20,930 nt of DNA from Gemmatimonadota bacterium (GTDB lineage Bacteria; Gemmatimonadota; Gemmatimonadetes; Gemmatimonadales; GWC2-71-9): assembly GCA_022573095.1 (NCBI GenBank), contig JACZUR010000007.1:1-20930 (forward strand). The letters are read 5' to 3'. The stretch's first letter is position 1; every line of letters starts with the position of its first letter. A model generated the notes under the pieces. The model did no database searches. It was not told the origin of the DNA and saw only the letters and a program-made list of their open reading frames with translations. Of the stretch, positions 1-8,700 are shown in pieces. The position numbers were made by a program, and so were the translations under genes.

Positions 1-209
1 CGGAGGGCTTCCTCGATACTCGACTGATTCCCCCTATAGGTCAGCGCCCAAACGTTCTGAAACCGCGCAATCTGCCCAAGCAGGTTCCAACCTAAGGTAT
101 CTTCACCGCCCTTGAATGCCGGCTTACCGGGGGGGCAACAAGCAAAGACGCACGCTAATATTCGATTACCTTCTTGGATCCTTGCATGATCCTGAGAAGC
201 AGGCATCAT
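1..209 (-). CDS. Glycosyltransferase family 4, N-terminal part (runs off left edge)
   Basis: An open frame on the minus strand begins at tandem ATG codons (209-207, 206-204) and stays open to base 1, giving 69 complete codons plus a partial one. After about 18 residues it reads ILACVFACCPP, then GGEDTLGWNLL, then QIARFQNVWALTYRGN. This is the usual N-terminal pattern of GT-B glycosyltransferases of family 4: a first beta strand, a glycine-rich GGED..GWN loop, and a helix followed by a W.LT strand. The family transfers sugars from nucleotide-sugar donors during polysaccharide or lipopolysaccharide assembly at the inner face of the membrane. The catalytic C-terminal half lies outside the window. 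No good Shine-Dalgarno sequence precedes the ATG, and the true start may be a little downstream. A second glycosyltransferase remnant lies just upstream on the same strand, which supports a polysaccharide locus. The exact sugar specificity cannot be told. Confidence 0.72.
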   Translation of the reverse strand, partial: MMPASQDHARIQEGNRILACVFACCPPGKPAFKGGEDTLGWNLLGQIARFQNVWALTYRGNQSSIEEAL

Positions 210-371
210 CGAAACCGACGATAGCATATTGAAAGTGTATCTGTCCCCGGCAAATGAACTACTCTTGGTGGAACCCCATTGTTCACTGGATATCGCCTGG
301 ATATCAATATGGTACGCAGATTGATGGGAAAGAGGCTATTATCCGAATCAGAACCAAGGGCATAGCAGTCC

Positions 372-845
372 TCATACTGTCCTTGTGGGGTGCTTGTCAC
401 CGGGGATTTCTCGCCGTTGGTAGTAAGAATCCAAATATGTTGCCAGGGATTCAGCCAGGTCCCTTTGCGACCACCCCTTAATCAGCTCCTTTGACCTTCT
501 GCCCATTAATATTTTGTCCTCTTCCGATAGCTCCATAAGACTTTTGATGCTGGAGGCAAGTGCCTCTACATTCCCATTGGGAAAAATCAGACCGTTGTAG
601 CCGTGCCGTACCAGGTCCTCAGCCGAACCCACCTGGTCCGAAACAATCACCGGTAGCCCAAAACATAGTGCCTCATTGACTACCATGCCCCAAGTTTCTC
701 GTAAAGACGGCAGAACGAAAATGTCTGACGCCGCGTAAAACTTTGGCAGTTCTAACCTGTTTCGGAATCCGAAAAAGTATACTGTATCGAGATTGTGCTC
801 GCCTACATAACGCTCCAACCGTTTCCTGTGTTCGCCGGCACCTAT
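372..845 (-). CDS. Glycosyltransferase family 4, C-terminal fragment, 5' truncated at a breakpoint
   Basis: The frame ends at a TGA (374-372) and shows the C-terminal Rossmann domain of a GT-B glycosyltransferase (GT4-like). It reads FYAASDIFVLPSLRETWGMV, an E-x7-E nucleotide-sugar motif (RE..x..NEA), then GLPVIVSD, GSAEDLVRHGYNG and PNGNVEALASSI. Reading upstream, family-like sequence (GAGEHRKRLERYVGEHNLD) continues to about base 840-845 and then fails. A full GT4 protein has about 350-400 residues, and here only about 157 remain, with the acceptor-binding half missing. A TTG at 818 is the first usable start but is not likely to be the real one. The missing 5' end coincides with the start of an unrelated, also truncated gene on the other strand. 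It would be non-functional as it stands, but may be intact in the true genome if the join is an artefact. Confidence 0.8.
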   Translation of the reverse strand: MGAGEHRKRLERYVGEHNLDTVYFFGFRNRLELPKFYAASDIFVLPSLRETWGMVVNEALCFGLPVIVSDQVGSAEDLVRHGYNGLIFPNGNVEALASSIKSLMELSEEDKILMGRRSKELIKGWSQRDLAESLATYLDSYYQRREIPGDKHPTRTV

Positions 846-2525
846 TTTCCGCCGGTTGATTCATACGGCCGGCCTGGCTTCCACGCGATTCTCCACCGGC
901 TCGCAGAAGCCTGGTCGAGCGACCCTGCACGCCTCCGCGCTGGTGCGCGACAGACCGCAGAACATATCAGAGAGCTGCAGCGTCCAACCGGCCCGGGCGA
1001 GATTGGTGATGCCGAGTTGGAACGGGTACTGGATCAGTTCTACCAAGAATTCGACGCGGAATACGGAGGATTTGGCGCTGCACCAAAATTTCCTCCAGCA
1101 ACGGGCCTCTCTCTGCTACTAAGACTTCATAGCCGCCAAGGCGACGAGCGCGCGCTGGCGATGGTCAACAAGACGCTCGAATCTATGGCGAACGGCGGGA
1201 TACACGATCACATCGCGGGAGGATTTGCGCGATACTCGACAGACCGCAAATGGCTCGTCCCGCACTTCGAAAAGATGCTGTACGACAACGCCTTGCTCAG
1301 CCGGGTTTATCTCGAAGCTTACCAGGTAACCCGGAACGGTCGCTTTCGCGACGTGGCCGAGCGTGTCTTGGACTACATCTTGCGAGAAATGACGTCGCCG
1401 GAGGGCGGCTTTTACTCCTCCACCGACGCCGACTCTGAAGGAGAAGAAGGTCGATTTTTTGTTTGGACGCCCGAAGAAACAGCTGCCGTGTTGGGCAAGG
1501 AGGCCGCCGAGCGTTTCAACGCATACTTCGATATCACGCCGGGAGGAAACTGGGAAGGAAAAAACATCCCAAACACTCCACGGTCGCTAGAGGATGTGGC
1601 CGCCACGCTATCCATCGGCAGCGATGAACTAAAGGTGTCGATCAAAGATGCGATAGAAAAGATCTACGATGCGCGCAACAAGCGGACCAAGCCAGGGTTA
1701 GACAACAAGATCCTGGCGGCATGGAACGGAATGATGATCGGTGCGATGGCCTATGGATACCGGGTGCTTCGCCGTGAGCGATACCTTGAAGCGGCAGTGC
1801 GCGCGGCTGATTTTGTGCTAACCAACCTCGCTAGCGAATCCTTTCCTCTGCTTCGTACGTTGCGGACTGGCAAACCGCACATAGTCGCCCACCTCGAAGA
1901 TTACGCGCACGTCTGTGAAGGTCTCCTGGAACTGTACGAAGTGTCCGGAAACAGTACATACCGCTCGGCTGCGCGAAGGCTGGCTGATAGAATGGTAGGT
2001 GACTATTTCGACAGAGACTCCGGCACGTTCTTCAGCACGCCTTCCGGTGCCAAGCACCTGATCGCCAGATTCCGCAGCGGAACTGATGGAGCTACCCCGT
2101 CCCCTTGTTTCGTCGCGGCGCAGGTAGTTGCAAGACTTTCGTACCATTTTGACGAACCGGCGTTGCGAGAGATTGCGACTGCGGTGCTACGCGGGTTTGG
2201 CAAGCAGATGAAGGAATATCCGAGGGCATACTGTATGGGGTTGAGCGTCTACGACTTCTTGGCGCGGGGACCCACGGAGCTGGCTCTGGTCACCGATCCT
2301 GGCTCACCCGACCTGGAGCTCATGTTGGACGCCCTCGCGCTCGAGTACTTGCCAAATCGAATCCAAGCGATTGGCTATGAAACCGACGACGAGGACAGGC
2401 CGCCGCTGCTACGAGCAAAGAACATGGTCGATGGGAAGACGTCCCTCTATGTCTGTCGAAACTACACATGCGCCTCACCCTTAACAGATCCCAACGAAAT
2501 ATCCGGTACACTCGCCAGAATTTGA
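795..2525 (+). CDS. DUF255 / YyaL-SPATA20 family protein lacking its N-terminal thioredoxin domain
   Basis: The product belongs to the DUF255 family (bacterial YyaL, human SPATA20). This family normally joins an N-terminal thioredoxin-like domain to a long (alpha/alpha)6 barrel related to N-acyl-glucosamine epimerases. Recognisable stretches are FAGTYFPP and YGRPGF near the start, GGIHDHIAGGFARYSTDRKW with HFEKMLYDNA at about residues 133-170, DNKILAAWNGMMIGA near 305, and a C-terminal CRNYTC..P motif. Family members have about 650-700 residues. Here the ORF has 576, and the first ten or so (795-825) do not look family-like. The thioredoxin domain with its cysteine motif is gone, cut at the breakpoint shared with the glycosyltransferase fragment. 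The GTG at 795 is only the first in-frame start and is doubtful. The biochemical role of the family is poorly known. No thiol-redox function should be assumed for this truncated form. Confidence 0.88.
   Translation: MLAYITLQPFPVFAGTYFPPVDSYGRPGFHAILHRLAEAWSSDPARLRAGARQTAEHIRELQRPTGPGEIGDAELERVLDQFYQEFDAEYGGFGAAPKFPPATGLSLLLRLHSRQGDERALAMVNKTLESMANGGIHDHIAGGFARYSTDRKWLVPHFEKMLYDNALLSRVYLEAYQVTRNGRFRDVAERVLDYILREMTSPEGGFYSSTDADSEGEEGRFFVWTPEETAAVLGKEAAERFNAYFDITPGGNWEGKNIPNTPRSLEDVAATLSIGSDELKVSIKDAIEKIYDARNKRTKPGLDNKILAAWNGMMIGAMAYGYRVLRRERYLEAAVRAADFVLTNLASESFPLLRTLRTGKPHIVAHLEDYAHVCEGLLELYEVSGNSTYRSAARRLADRMVGDYFDRDSGTFFSTPSGAKHLIARFRSGTDGATPSPCFVAAQVVARLSYHFDEPALREIATAVLRGFGKQMKEYPRAYCMGLSVYDFLARGPTELALVTDPGSPDLELMLDALALEYLPNRIQAIGYETDDEDRPPLLRAKNMVDGKTSLYVCRNYTCASPLTDPNEISGTLARI
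815..850. other. Breakpoint between two unrelated truncated genes (possible chimeric join)
   Basis: On the minus strand this stretch codes the conserved GAGEHRKRLE segment of a glycosyltransferase. On the plus strand it codes the conserved PVFAGTYFPP segment of a DUF255 protein. The two family-like signals overlap by roughly 20 bases (about 825-845) and neither continues beyond. The shared stretch contains the palindrome GCCGGC (834-839). Joining of two genes inside a short sequence that fits both is what is expected from microhomology-mediated recombination, from a multiple-displacement-amplification chimera, or from a short-k-mer assembly misjoin. The sequence alone cannot decide which. Confidence 0.65.
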
Positions 2526-2634
2526 GTGGCCGAAGTACGCGTTTTAACCTGCGGCTGACGAACCAACGAGCCTTTCCCCATTCGTGCGTGGCCGTACATT
2601 GCATGCCACGGCATCCTGCAACTGGAGAACGTCG

Positions 2635-3303
2635 ATGAGCGAGCCCACGTTCGTCTCCCTTCCTAATTATCGCGAGTATTCCGTGGCTGAGACGCAGCAG
2701 CGCGCCCAAGAGTTCCTAGCGGAAGTCCGGCGCAGACGTACGGTACGAGAATACTCGAGTCGCCCGGTGTCACGAGACGTCCTTGAGCGTTGTCTCGAGG
2801 CCGCAACGACCGCGCCGAGCGGTGCGAATATGCAGCCCTGGCACTTCGTAGTCGTAGGTGACCCCGAACTAAAGAGAAGAATTCGCGAGGCTGCCGAAGC
2901 GGAAGAGTATGAGTTCTACCACCACCGAGCGCCGCAAGAGTGGCTGGACGCCCTTGCTCCGCTGGGAACGGACGAGCACAAACCATACCTTGAAGAAGCG
3001 CCATTTCTCATCGCAGTGTTCGTTCAGCGGTACGGCACCTTGCCTGACGGCAGAAAAATCAAGCACTACTACGCCACCGAGTCCGTCGGCATCGCGACGG
3101 GAATCCTCATCACAGCGTTACATCATTGTGGACTGGTCACTCTGACGCATACTCCCAACCCGATGGGCTTCTTGAACACCATACTCGGCAGGCCAAAAAG
3201 CGAGCGGGCATTCGTATTGCTGGTGGTAGGATATCCGCATCCAGATGCCAGAGTTCCCGATATCGGCCGCTACGAAATCGGAGAAAAGGTAGAGTATCGT
3301 TAG
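2635..3303 (+). CDS. Iodotyrosine deiodinase-like nitroreductase-family flavoprotein
   Basis: A 222-residue nitroreductase-fold FMN protein. The ATG at 2635 is chosen because GGAGAA lies just upstream at 2624-2629; an upstream TTG/GTG extension would lack this. FMN-phosphate contacts are expected in RRRRTVREY (33-40) and PSGANMQPWHF (61-71). The middle and C-terminus resemble iodotyrosine deiodinase (IYD) more than ordinary nitroreductases: EFYHHRAPQEWLDALAPLGT, HKPYLEEAPFLI, HYYATESVGIATGIL, GLVTLTHTP and VGYPHPDARVPDI. The three residues that close the lid over halotyrosine in animal IYD (Glu-x3-Tyr and a later Lys) align with Glu91, Tyr95 and Lys116. IYD catalyses NADPH- or flavodoxin-dependent reductive removal of halide from halotyrosine, and bacterial homologues with this activity are known. 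A soluble cytoplasmic enzyme is expected, as no signal peptide or anchor is visible. It is separated by 110 bp from the gene before it. Its link to the ergothioneine genes downstream is unknown. Confidence 0.82.
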   Translation: MSEPTFVSLPNYREYSVAETQQRAQEFLAEVRRRRTVREYSSRPVSRDVLERCLEAATTAPSGANMQPWHFVVVGDPELKRRIREAAEAEEYEFYHHRAPQEWLDALAPLGTDEHKPYLEEAPFLIAVFVQRYGTLPDGRKIKHYYATESVGIATGILITALHHCGLVTLTHTPNPMGFLNTILGRPKSERAFVLLVVGYPHPDARVPDIGRYEIGEKVEYR

Positions 3304-3513
3304 ATTCCGTTTGCTGGAAACTTTCCCACGCTGTGACATGTTTACAATCGTGGAACAATCATCACCCGAAATGCCGTTTGGGCTACGACTATAGAGTATC
3401 GGTAGTGAAATCCGGGATAAGAGGTTATTTAGATAGACACGGTTTCCGTACTCGACTTTGGATGCAGGATAATTTCACCCCGCCCCACATGCTGTTTGTA
3501 GCGAGAAGTTAAA

Positions 3514-4818
3514 TTGTCGGCCCAAGCAGCTACGATAGCTGGCACTCGTATTGTGCCCGAAGCACTGTCTCGCCACGCGCTTATAGAACGTTTCCAGACT
3601 ATCCGGAACTTCACAGAACACCTTTGTGATCCTCTGGAGACGGAGGACTATGTCGTGCAGTCGATGCCCGATGTCAGCCCGACTAAATGGCATCTGTCGC
3701 ATACGAGCTGGTTCTTCGAGAATTTTGTCCTCGACCTCGAGATGCCGAGCTACCGTTCCCCCAAACCCGAGTATGCGTTCTTGTTCAATTCGTATTATGT
3801 GCAGTCCGGGGAACGTCACTACAGACCCCACCGCGGCCTGATCACTCGCCCGACCGTAGAGGAAGTTTTCAAGTATCGGCAGCACGTAAGCCAGCACGTG
3901 GAAAAACTGATCGACGAGGCTTCGCAGGAAACTGTGGTGCGCATCGCGCCGATCATCGAACTGGGCCTTAATCATGAGCAGCAACATCAAGAGCTCCTGC
4001 TGACCGACATAAAGCACGTGTTCTCAGTCAATCCTATGAAACCGGCGTACGCCGAGTCGAAGCCCGTGCAGAGAGCTTCGGCCACTCCGTTGGAGTGGAT
4101 TCCGTTCGAGAGTGGAGTTCACGAAGTCGGACACTCGGGGGCCTCCTTCGCCTACGACAACGAGGGTCCCCGTCACAAGGTATACCTGGAACCATACGAA
4201 CTCGGATCCAGGCTGGTCACCAACCGCGAGTATCTCGACTTCATTGAAGACGGCGGTTACGAACGAGCTGAGCTATGGCTAACTGATGCCCGGCCCAAGG
4301 TGGATGAAGAGGGATGGAGAGCACCCATCTACTGGGAGAAAGAAGACGCCGGCTGGAGACAGTTCACTCTCGCGGGTATGCATGACCTCGCCGACGACGA
4401 GCCGGTTTGTCACCTCAGCTATTATGAGGCGGACGCGTTTGCGAGGTGGGCGGACTGCCGGCTTCCCACCGAAATGGAGTGGGAAGTTGCGGCGGATAAC
4501 GTCCAATTGGAAGGTAACTTCGTTGACAGTGCCGCGCTTCACCCCACATCGCCCCCCAAGGCAAATTCCGGCACAGTCTCGCAGCTGTTCGGTGACGTGT
4601 GGGAGTGGACCGGCAGTCATTACTCTCCGTATCCCGGTTACAAGCCAGCGCCCGGCGCCGTCGGCGAGTACAACGGCAAGTTCATGTGTAACCAGTTCGT
4701 GCTCAGAGGAGGTTCATGCGCCACGTCGATCACACATATCAGATCTACCTACCGTAATTTCTTCCCGGCGGATGCACGATGGCAGTTCGCTGGACTTAGA
4801 CTTGCGAGGAGCGTTTAA
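3514..4818 (+). CDS. egtB: Ergothioneine biosynthesis sulfoxide synthase EgtB
   Basis: EgtB is a non-haem iron enzyme that joins hercynine (N-alpha-trimethylhistidine) to a thiol (cysteine or gamma-glutamylcysteine) with O2, forming a C-S bond and sulfoxide. The N-terminal DinB-like domain shows YVVQSMPDVSPTKWHLSHTS and NHEQQHQE, supplying the three-histidine iron site (His63, His154, His158 on this numbering). The paired tyrosines in FNSYY are Tyr94-Tyr95. The C-terminal formylglycine-generating-enzyme/C-type-lectin-like domain shows RLPTEMEWEVAA, GDVWEWTGS, FVLRGGSC and ARWQFAGLRLAR. The length of 434 residues is normal. The assigned start is TTG at 3514 with a weak GAGAAG upstream; a GTG at residue 14 is an alternative. 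The stop is 9 bases before egtD, so the two genes are almost certainly co-transcribed. No egtA, egtC or egtE is in the window. The residue numbering lies close to what I recall for the cysteine-using EgtB of Chloracidobacterium, but the thiol substrate cannot be settled by eye. Confidence 0.95.
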   Translation: MSAQAATIAGTRIVPEALSRHALIERFQTIRNFTEHLCDPLETEDYVVQSMPDVSPTKWHLSHTSWFFENFVLDLEMPSYRSPKPEYAFLFNSYYVQSGERHYRPHRGLITRPTVEEVFKYRQHVSQHVEKLIDEASQETVVRIAPIIELGLNHEQQHQELLLTDIKHVFSVNPMKPAYAESKPVQRASATPLEWIPFESGVHEVGHSGASFAYDNEGPRHKVYLEPYELGSRLVTNREYLDFIEDGGYERAELWLTDARPKVDEEGWRAPIYWEKEDAGWRQFTLAGMHDLADDEPVCHLSYYEADAFARWADCRLPTEMEWEVAADNVQLEGNFVDSAALHPTSPPKANSGTVSQLFGDVWEWTGSHYSPYPGYKPAPGAVGEYNGKFMCNQFVLRGGSCATSITHIRSTYRNFFPADARWQFAGLRLARSV

Positions 4819-4827
4819 GCCCTGGCC

Positions 4828-5793
4828 GTGCAAAAAACCATAGAACTCGTCGACTACGAACCGAGCACAGATAGTTCTCTGGAAGAGATAATGTCAGGAC
4901 TCGGACGTAAGCAGAAAGAACTACCTTGCAAGCTGTTTTACGACGAAGATGGCTCTGACCTGTACGAACAGATAACCCAGCTTGAAGCGTATTATCCGAC
5001 GCGGGTAGAGTCAGCGATCATGCGCAGCAATGTGTCGGAGATCGCTTCTCTGATCGGGCCGCACTCTGCGATCATAGAGTACGGTAGTGGCAGCAGTGAA
5101 AAAACCAGAATTCTTCTGCGCGCGCTTGATTCTCCAACGGCCTACATACCGATTGATATTTCGAAGGAACACCTGCTCAGAGCGGCATGTGACATAGCCG
5201 ACGAGTTCCCCGAGTTGGACGTCCTACCGGTGTGCGCTGATTACCATGAGAACTTGAAGCTTCCCGAACCAGACTCGCATGTGCAAAAAAAGATCGTGTA
5301 CTTTCCTGGATCCACCATAGGAAACTTCCATCGGGGCGAGGCTCGCGATTTCCTGTCAAGAATACGGCAGATACTGGACGAAGAGGACGGCGTCCTCATC
5401 GGTGTAGATCTCGAAAAGGATGTCAGCGTCCTGGAACTAGCATACGACGACCCTGAAGGGGTTACGGCTGCGTTTAACTTGAATATCCTCAGACGCCTCA
5501 ACAGAGAATTCGGAGCAGAATTTCAATTACACAACTTTACGCATCGCTCTCTCTACAACAAAGAACATTGCAGGATCGAGATGCATCTCGTCAGCAATTT
5601 GGATCAGACGGTAGTACTTGATGGTACCAGTATTGATCTGGCACAGGGCGAGACTATCTGGACCGAGTCATCATACAAGTACACGCCGGACAGCTTCGAA
5701 AAGCTAACTCGAGAAGCAGGATTCGAGGTTGAGCGCGTCTGGACCGACCCAGATCAGTTTTTCAGCGTTCAATTTCTCAAGCCAAGCCTTTAG
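4828..5793 (+). CDS. egtD: L-histidine N-alpha-methyltransferase EgtD
   Basis: EgtD transfers three methyl groups from S-adenosylmethionine to the alpha-amino group of histidine, giving hercynine, the substrate of EgtB. The protein has 321 residues, the usual length. The SAM-binding loop is IIEYGSGSSEKT (82-93). The family signatures are LPCKLFYDEDGSDLYEQIT, YYPTR (Tyr55-Tyr56), PGSTIGNF with Asn166, and a C-terminal TESSYKY with Glu280 and Ser282. Tyr56 and Asn166 fall on the same numbers as the histidine-binding residues described for mycobacterial EgtD, and Glu280/Ser282 lie two residues from their counterparts there. The start is GTG at 4828, nine bases after the egtB stop. The stop is only 6 bp from the carB stop on the opposite strand, with no clear terminator, so the transcripts of the two strands probably overlap at their 3' ends. 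Confidence 0.95.
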   Translation: MQKTIELVDYEPSTDSSLEEIMSGLGRKQKELPCKLFYDEDGSDLYEQITQLEAYYPTRVESAIMRSNVSEIASLIGPHSAIIEYGSGSSEKTRILLRALDSPTAYIPIDISKEHLLRAACDIADEFPELDVLPVCADYHENLKLPEPDSHVQKKIVYFPGSTIGNFHRGEARDFLSRIRQILDEEDGVLIGVDLEKDVSVLELAYDDPEGVTAAFNLNILRRLNREFGAEFQLHNFTHRSLYNKEHCRIEMHLVSNLDQTVVLDGTSIDLAQGETIWTESSYKYTPDSFEKLTREAGFEVERVWTDPDQFFSVQFLKPSL

Positions 5794-5799
5794 AACGGC

Positions 5800-8700
5800 T
5801 TACGACACGCAGAATCTAGTCTCAACCGAGTCTTCCAAATGCTTGTTCGGAAGTCTCGAAAATCCCGGCAGGTACTCCTGAAGAGAATAGAAGTCGAGAT
5901 CCCCGGCGAGGAGGGCCTCCACGCCCGCCACTGCAGCACTCGCTGCCGATAAGGTCGTCATATAGGGGATTCGATACCGGACTGCGGCGTGCCGGATGTA
6001 GGTGTCGTCGATCTTGGAGTTCTTGCCGAGCGGGGTGTTGATAATCAGACATACGGAGTGGTTGTCGCGCTTGATGTAGTCGAGAATATTCGGATTGCCT
6101 TCTCCCAATTTTTCTACTGCCTCCACCGGAATGCCATACTCCGCCAGCGCCGCAGCCGTCCCCGAAGTGGCGCAAACACTGAACCCGAGTGTGTGGAGTC
6201 TCTTGGCTACCCTGCACGCCGCTGGCTTGTCGCGATCATGCACTGAGACAAATACGAGCCCCGGCTGGCTGGGCAACGGGAATCCCCCCGCCAGCTGCGA
6301 CTTGGCAAACGCCCGCCCGAAGTCCCAGTCGATCCCCATCACCTCACCGGTCGACCGCATCTCCGGACCCAGTACCGGATCGGCCTCGGGAAAGCGATCG
6401 AACGGAAAGACAGCTTCCTTTACCGCCACCCTCCGAACCGGCGGAGACGACGACACTCCCAACTCGTTGAGACTGTGACCGACCATGGCCAGCGTTCCCA
6501 GCTGAATCCACCTGACCCCCGTCGCCTTCGAAACAAAGGGCAGAGTGCGGGAGGCCCTTGGGTTCACCTCGAGCACGTAGACTTCGTTGTCTTTCACCGC
6601 GATTTGCACATTCATCAGACCGCGAATCGCGAACCGGTGAGCCAGTTTCTCGGTAATGTCACGGAGATGAAGGAGAAGTTCAGGAGGTGCATGGAACGGA
6701 GGAATCGTACAGGCAGAGTCGCCAGAGTGAACACCCGCTTCTTGGATATGCTGCATTACTCCGGCAATTACAGTTTTCTCTCCATCGCTTACGGCGTCGA
6801 CATCGTACTCGAACGCATCCTCTAGGAAGGAGATCAACTCAACCGGGTTGCCAGGGCCAAACGGTACGTCCCCATTCAAGCAATCGCGCAGCCCGACCTC
6901 GTCATATACGACTTGCATTCCCCGGCCACCCAACACAAACGACGGACGAACCAAGACAGGATAGCCGACCTCCCCGGCCTTGGAGCAAGCCTCTGCTACG
7001 TCTTCCGCCGCGGCCGCCTTCGGCATAAGGACACCGAGTTCAGCCAGCGTATCTTGAAACGCCCTCCGATCCTCGGCCAAAAAGATCTTGTCCACCGCCG
7101 TGCCGAGAATGGGTACGCCAAGTTTGTCCAACTTGTCGGCAAGTTTGAGAGGAGTCTGGCCGCCGAGCTGCACAATGACTCCCAGAGGATCTTCGACGCG
7201 GCAGATGTTGAGGACGTCCTCGAGAGTAAGCGGTTCGAAGTAGAGCACATCGGCGGTATCGTAATCGGTAGACACTGTCTCCGGGTTGCAGTTCACCATG
7301 ACTACTTCGTGTCCCGCGTCCCGGAGAGCCATGCAAGCTCGTACGCAACAGTAGTCGAACTCTATTCCCTGACCGATCCGATTCGGTCCCGCACCAAGAA
7401 TTACGATCCGCTGTTTTGATCCGCGCGATGCTTCGTCCTCAATACCGTCATAAGTCGAGTAGTAGTAGGGGGTAAACGCTTCGAACTCCGCCGCGCAGGT
7501 GTCGACTGTCTTGAATACGGGATGCACGCTCAGAGTAGATCTCAATTCTCGGATCCGCGACTCTGAAACTCCCATGTAGTGTGCGATCTGGCTGTCCGAG
7601 AATCCGTGCGCTTTCGCCTCTCGCATTTCCTCGGCTGTCACGGTATCGACGGACATCTTTGAGATGCAGTCCGACTTGTCGATCAACATCTTCATCTCGT
7701 TCAGGAACCATGGGTCTATGGCGGTCAACTGTCTGAGATCGTCTATGCAGGCCCCGCTGTGAAGCGCTCCCGCGAGATCTCTGTATCGTGCCGGGGTTGG
7801 CCGTCTCAACCGCTCCAGCCAGTCGATCTCATCCGGCGACGGATCGTCGCCGTCGAAAGCAAAACCCGACCGACCGTCCTCGAGTCCACGCAGCGCCTTT
7901 TGCAGGGCTTCCCGGAAAGAACCACCTATAGCCATCACCTCACCCACGGAGCGCATTCTCGTTCCAAGTGTATCGTCTGACTCCGGGAACTTATCGAAGT
8001 TGAAGCGCGGAGCTTTCACGACTACGTAATCGAGCGCCGGTTCAAAGGCAGCAAGTGTTTCGCGTGTTATTGCGTTCTCGATCTCGTCGAGGGTGTAGCC
8101 GATCGCGAGTTTCGTGGCTACGCGCGCGATGGGGAAGCCGGTCGCCTTGGAAGCCAGCGCCGAAGAACGCGAAACTCGGGGGTTCATCTCGATGATAACC
8201 ATGCGCCCCGACTCGGGATCGACGGCGAACTGCACGTTGCTTCCACCTGTCGCAACACCAATAGCGCTCAAGCACTTCAGGGCGGCATCACGCATACGCT
8301 GGTATTCTCGGTCGGTCAACGTAAGGGCCGGTGCGACGGTGAGGCTGTCACCAGTATGAATCCCCATCGGGTCTACGTTCTCGATGCTGCAGATGACGAC
8401 AGCGTTATCCGCGCCATCACGCATCACCTCCAGCTCGAACTCCTTCCACCCTGCGAGTGATTCCTCGACGAGTACCTTGCCGACGGGACTGCGGTCGAGT
8501 CCCTCTTGCACCAGCCGATCAAAATCTGCGTCAGTGGCAGCGAAACCGCCCCCTTCTCCGCCAAGAGTGAAACTTGGGCGTATTACTACGGGCAAACCGA
8601 TTCCTGGCAGCCAGGTGCGCGCCTCCTCGACCGATGACACCTCACAGCCGGTTGCAACATCGATGCCGGCTTCGCGCATGGCGCTCTGAAACTCCGCGCG

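Noticed and set aside
206..400. A 64-codon minus-strand frame that overlaps the glycosyltransferase stop and ends in an ATGA overlap with the next glycosyltransferase start
   Set aside because: The overlap arrangement is suggestive of coupling, but the protein has no recognisable pattern, no ribosome site and could be a chance frame.
254..481. Plus-strand frame of 75 codons
   Set aside because: Antisense to the well-supported glycosyltransferase fragment and without any family-like sequence.
2587..2610. Short inverted repeat CGTGGC / GCCACG upstream of the deiodinase-like gene
   Set aside because: Only six pairs with a 12-base loop; not more than expected by chance in GC-rich DNA.
3440..3475. 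Possible promoter before egtB with a GATAAT-like -10
   Set aside because: No -35 element at proper spacing; cannot be supported by eye.
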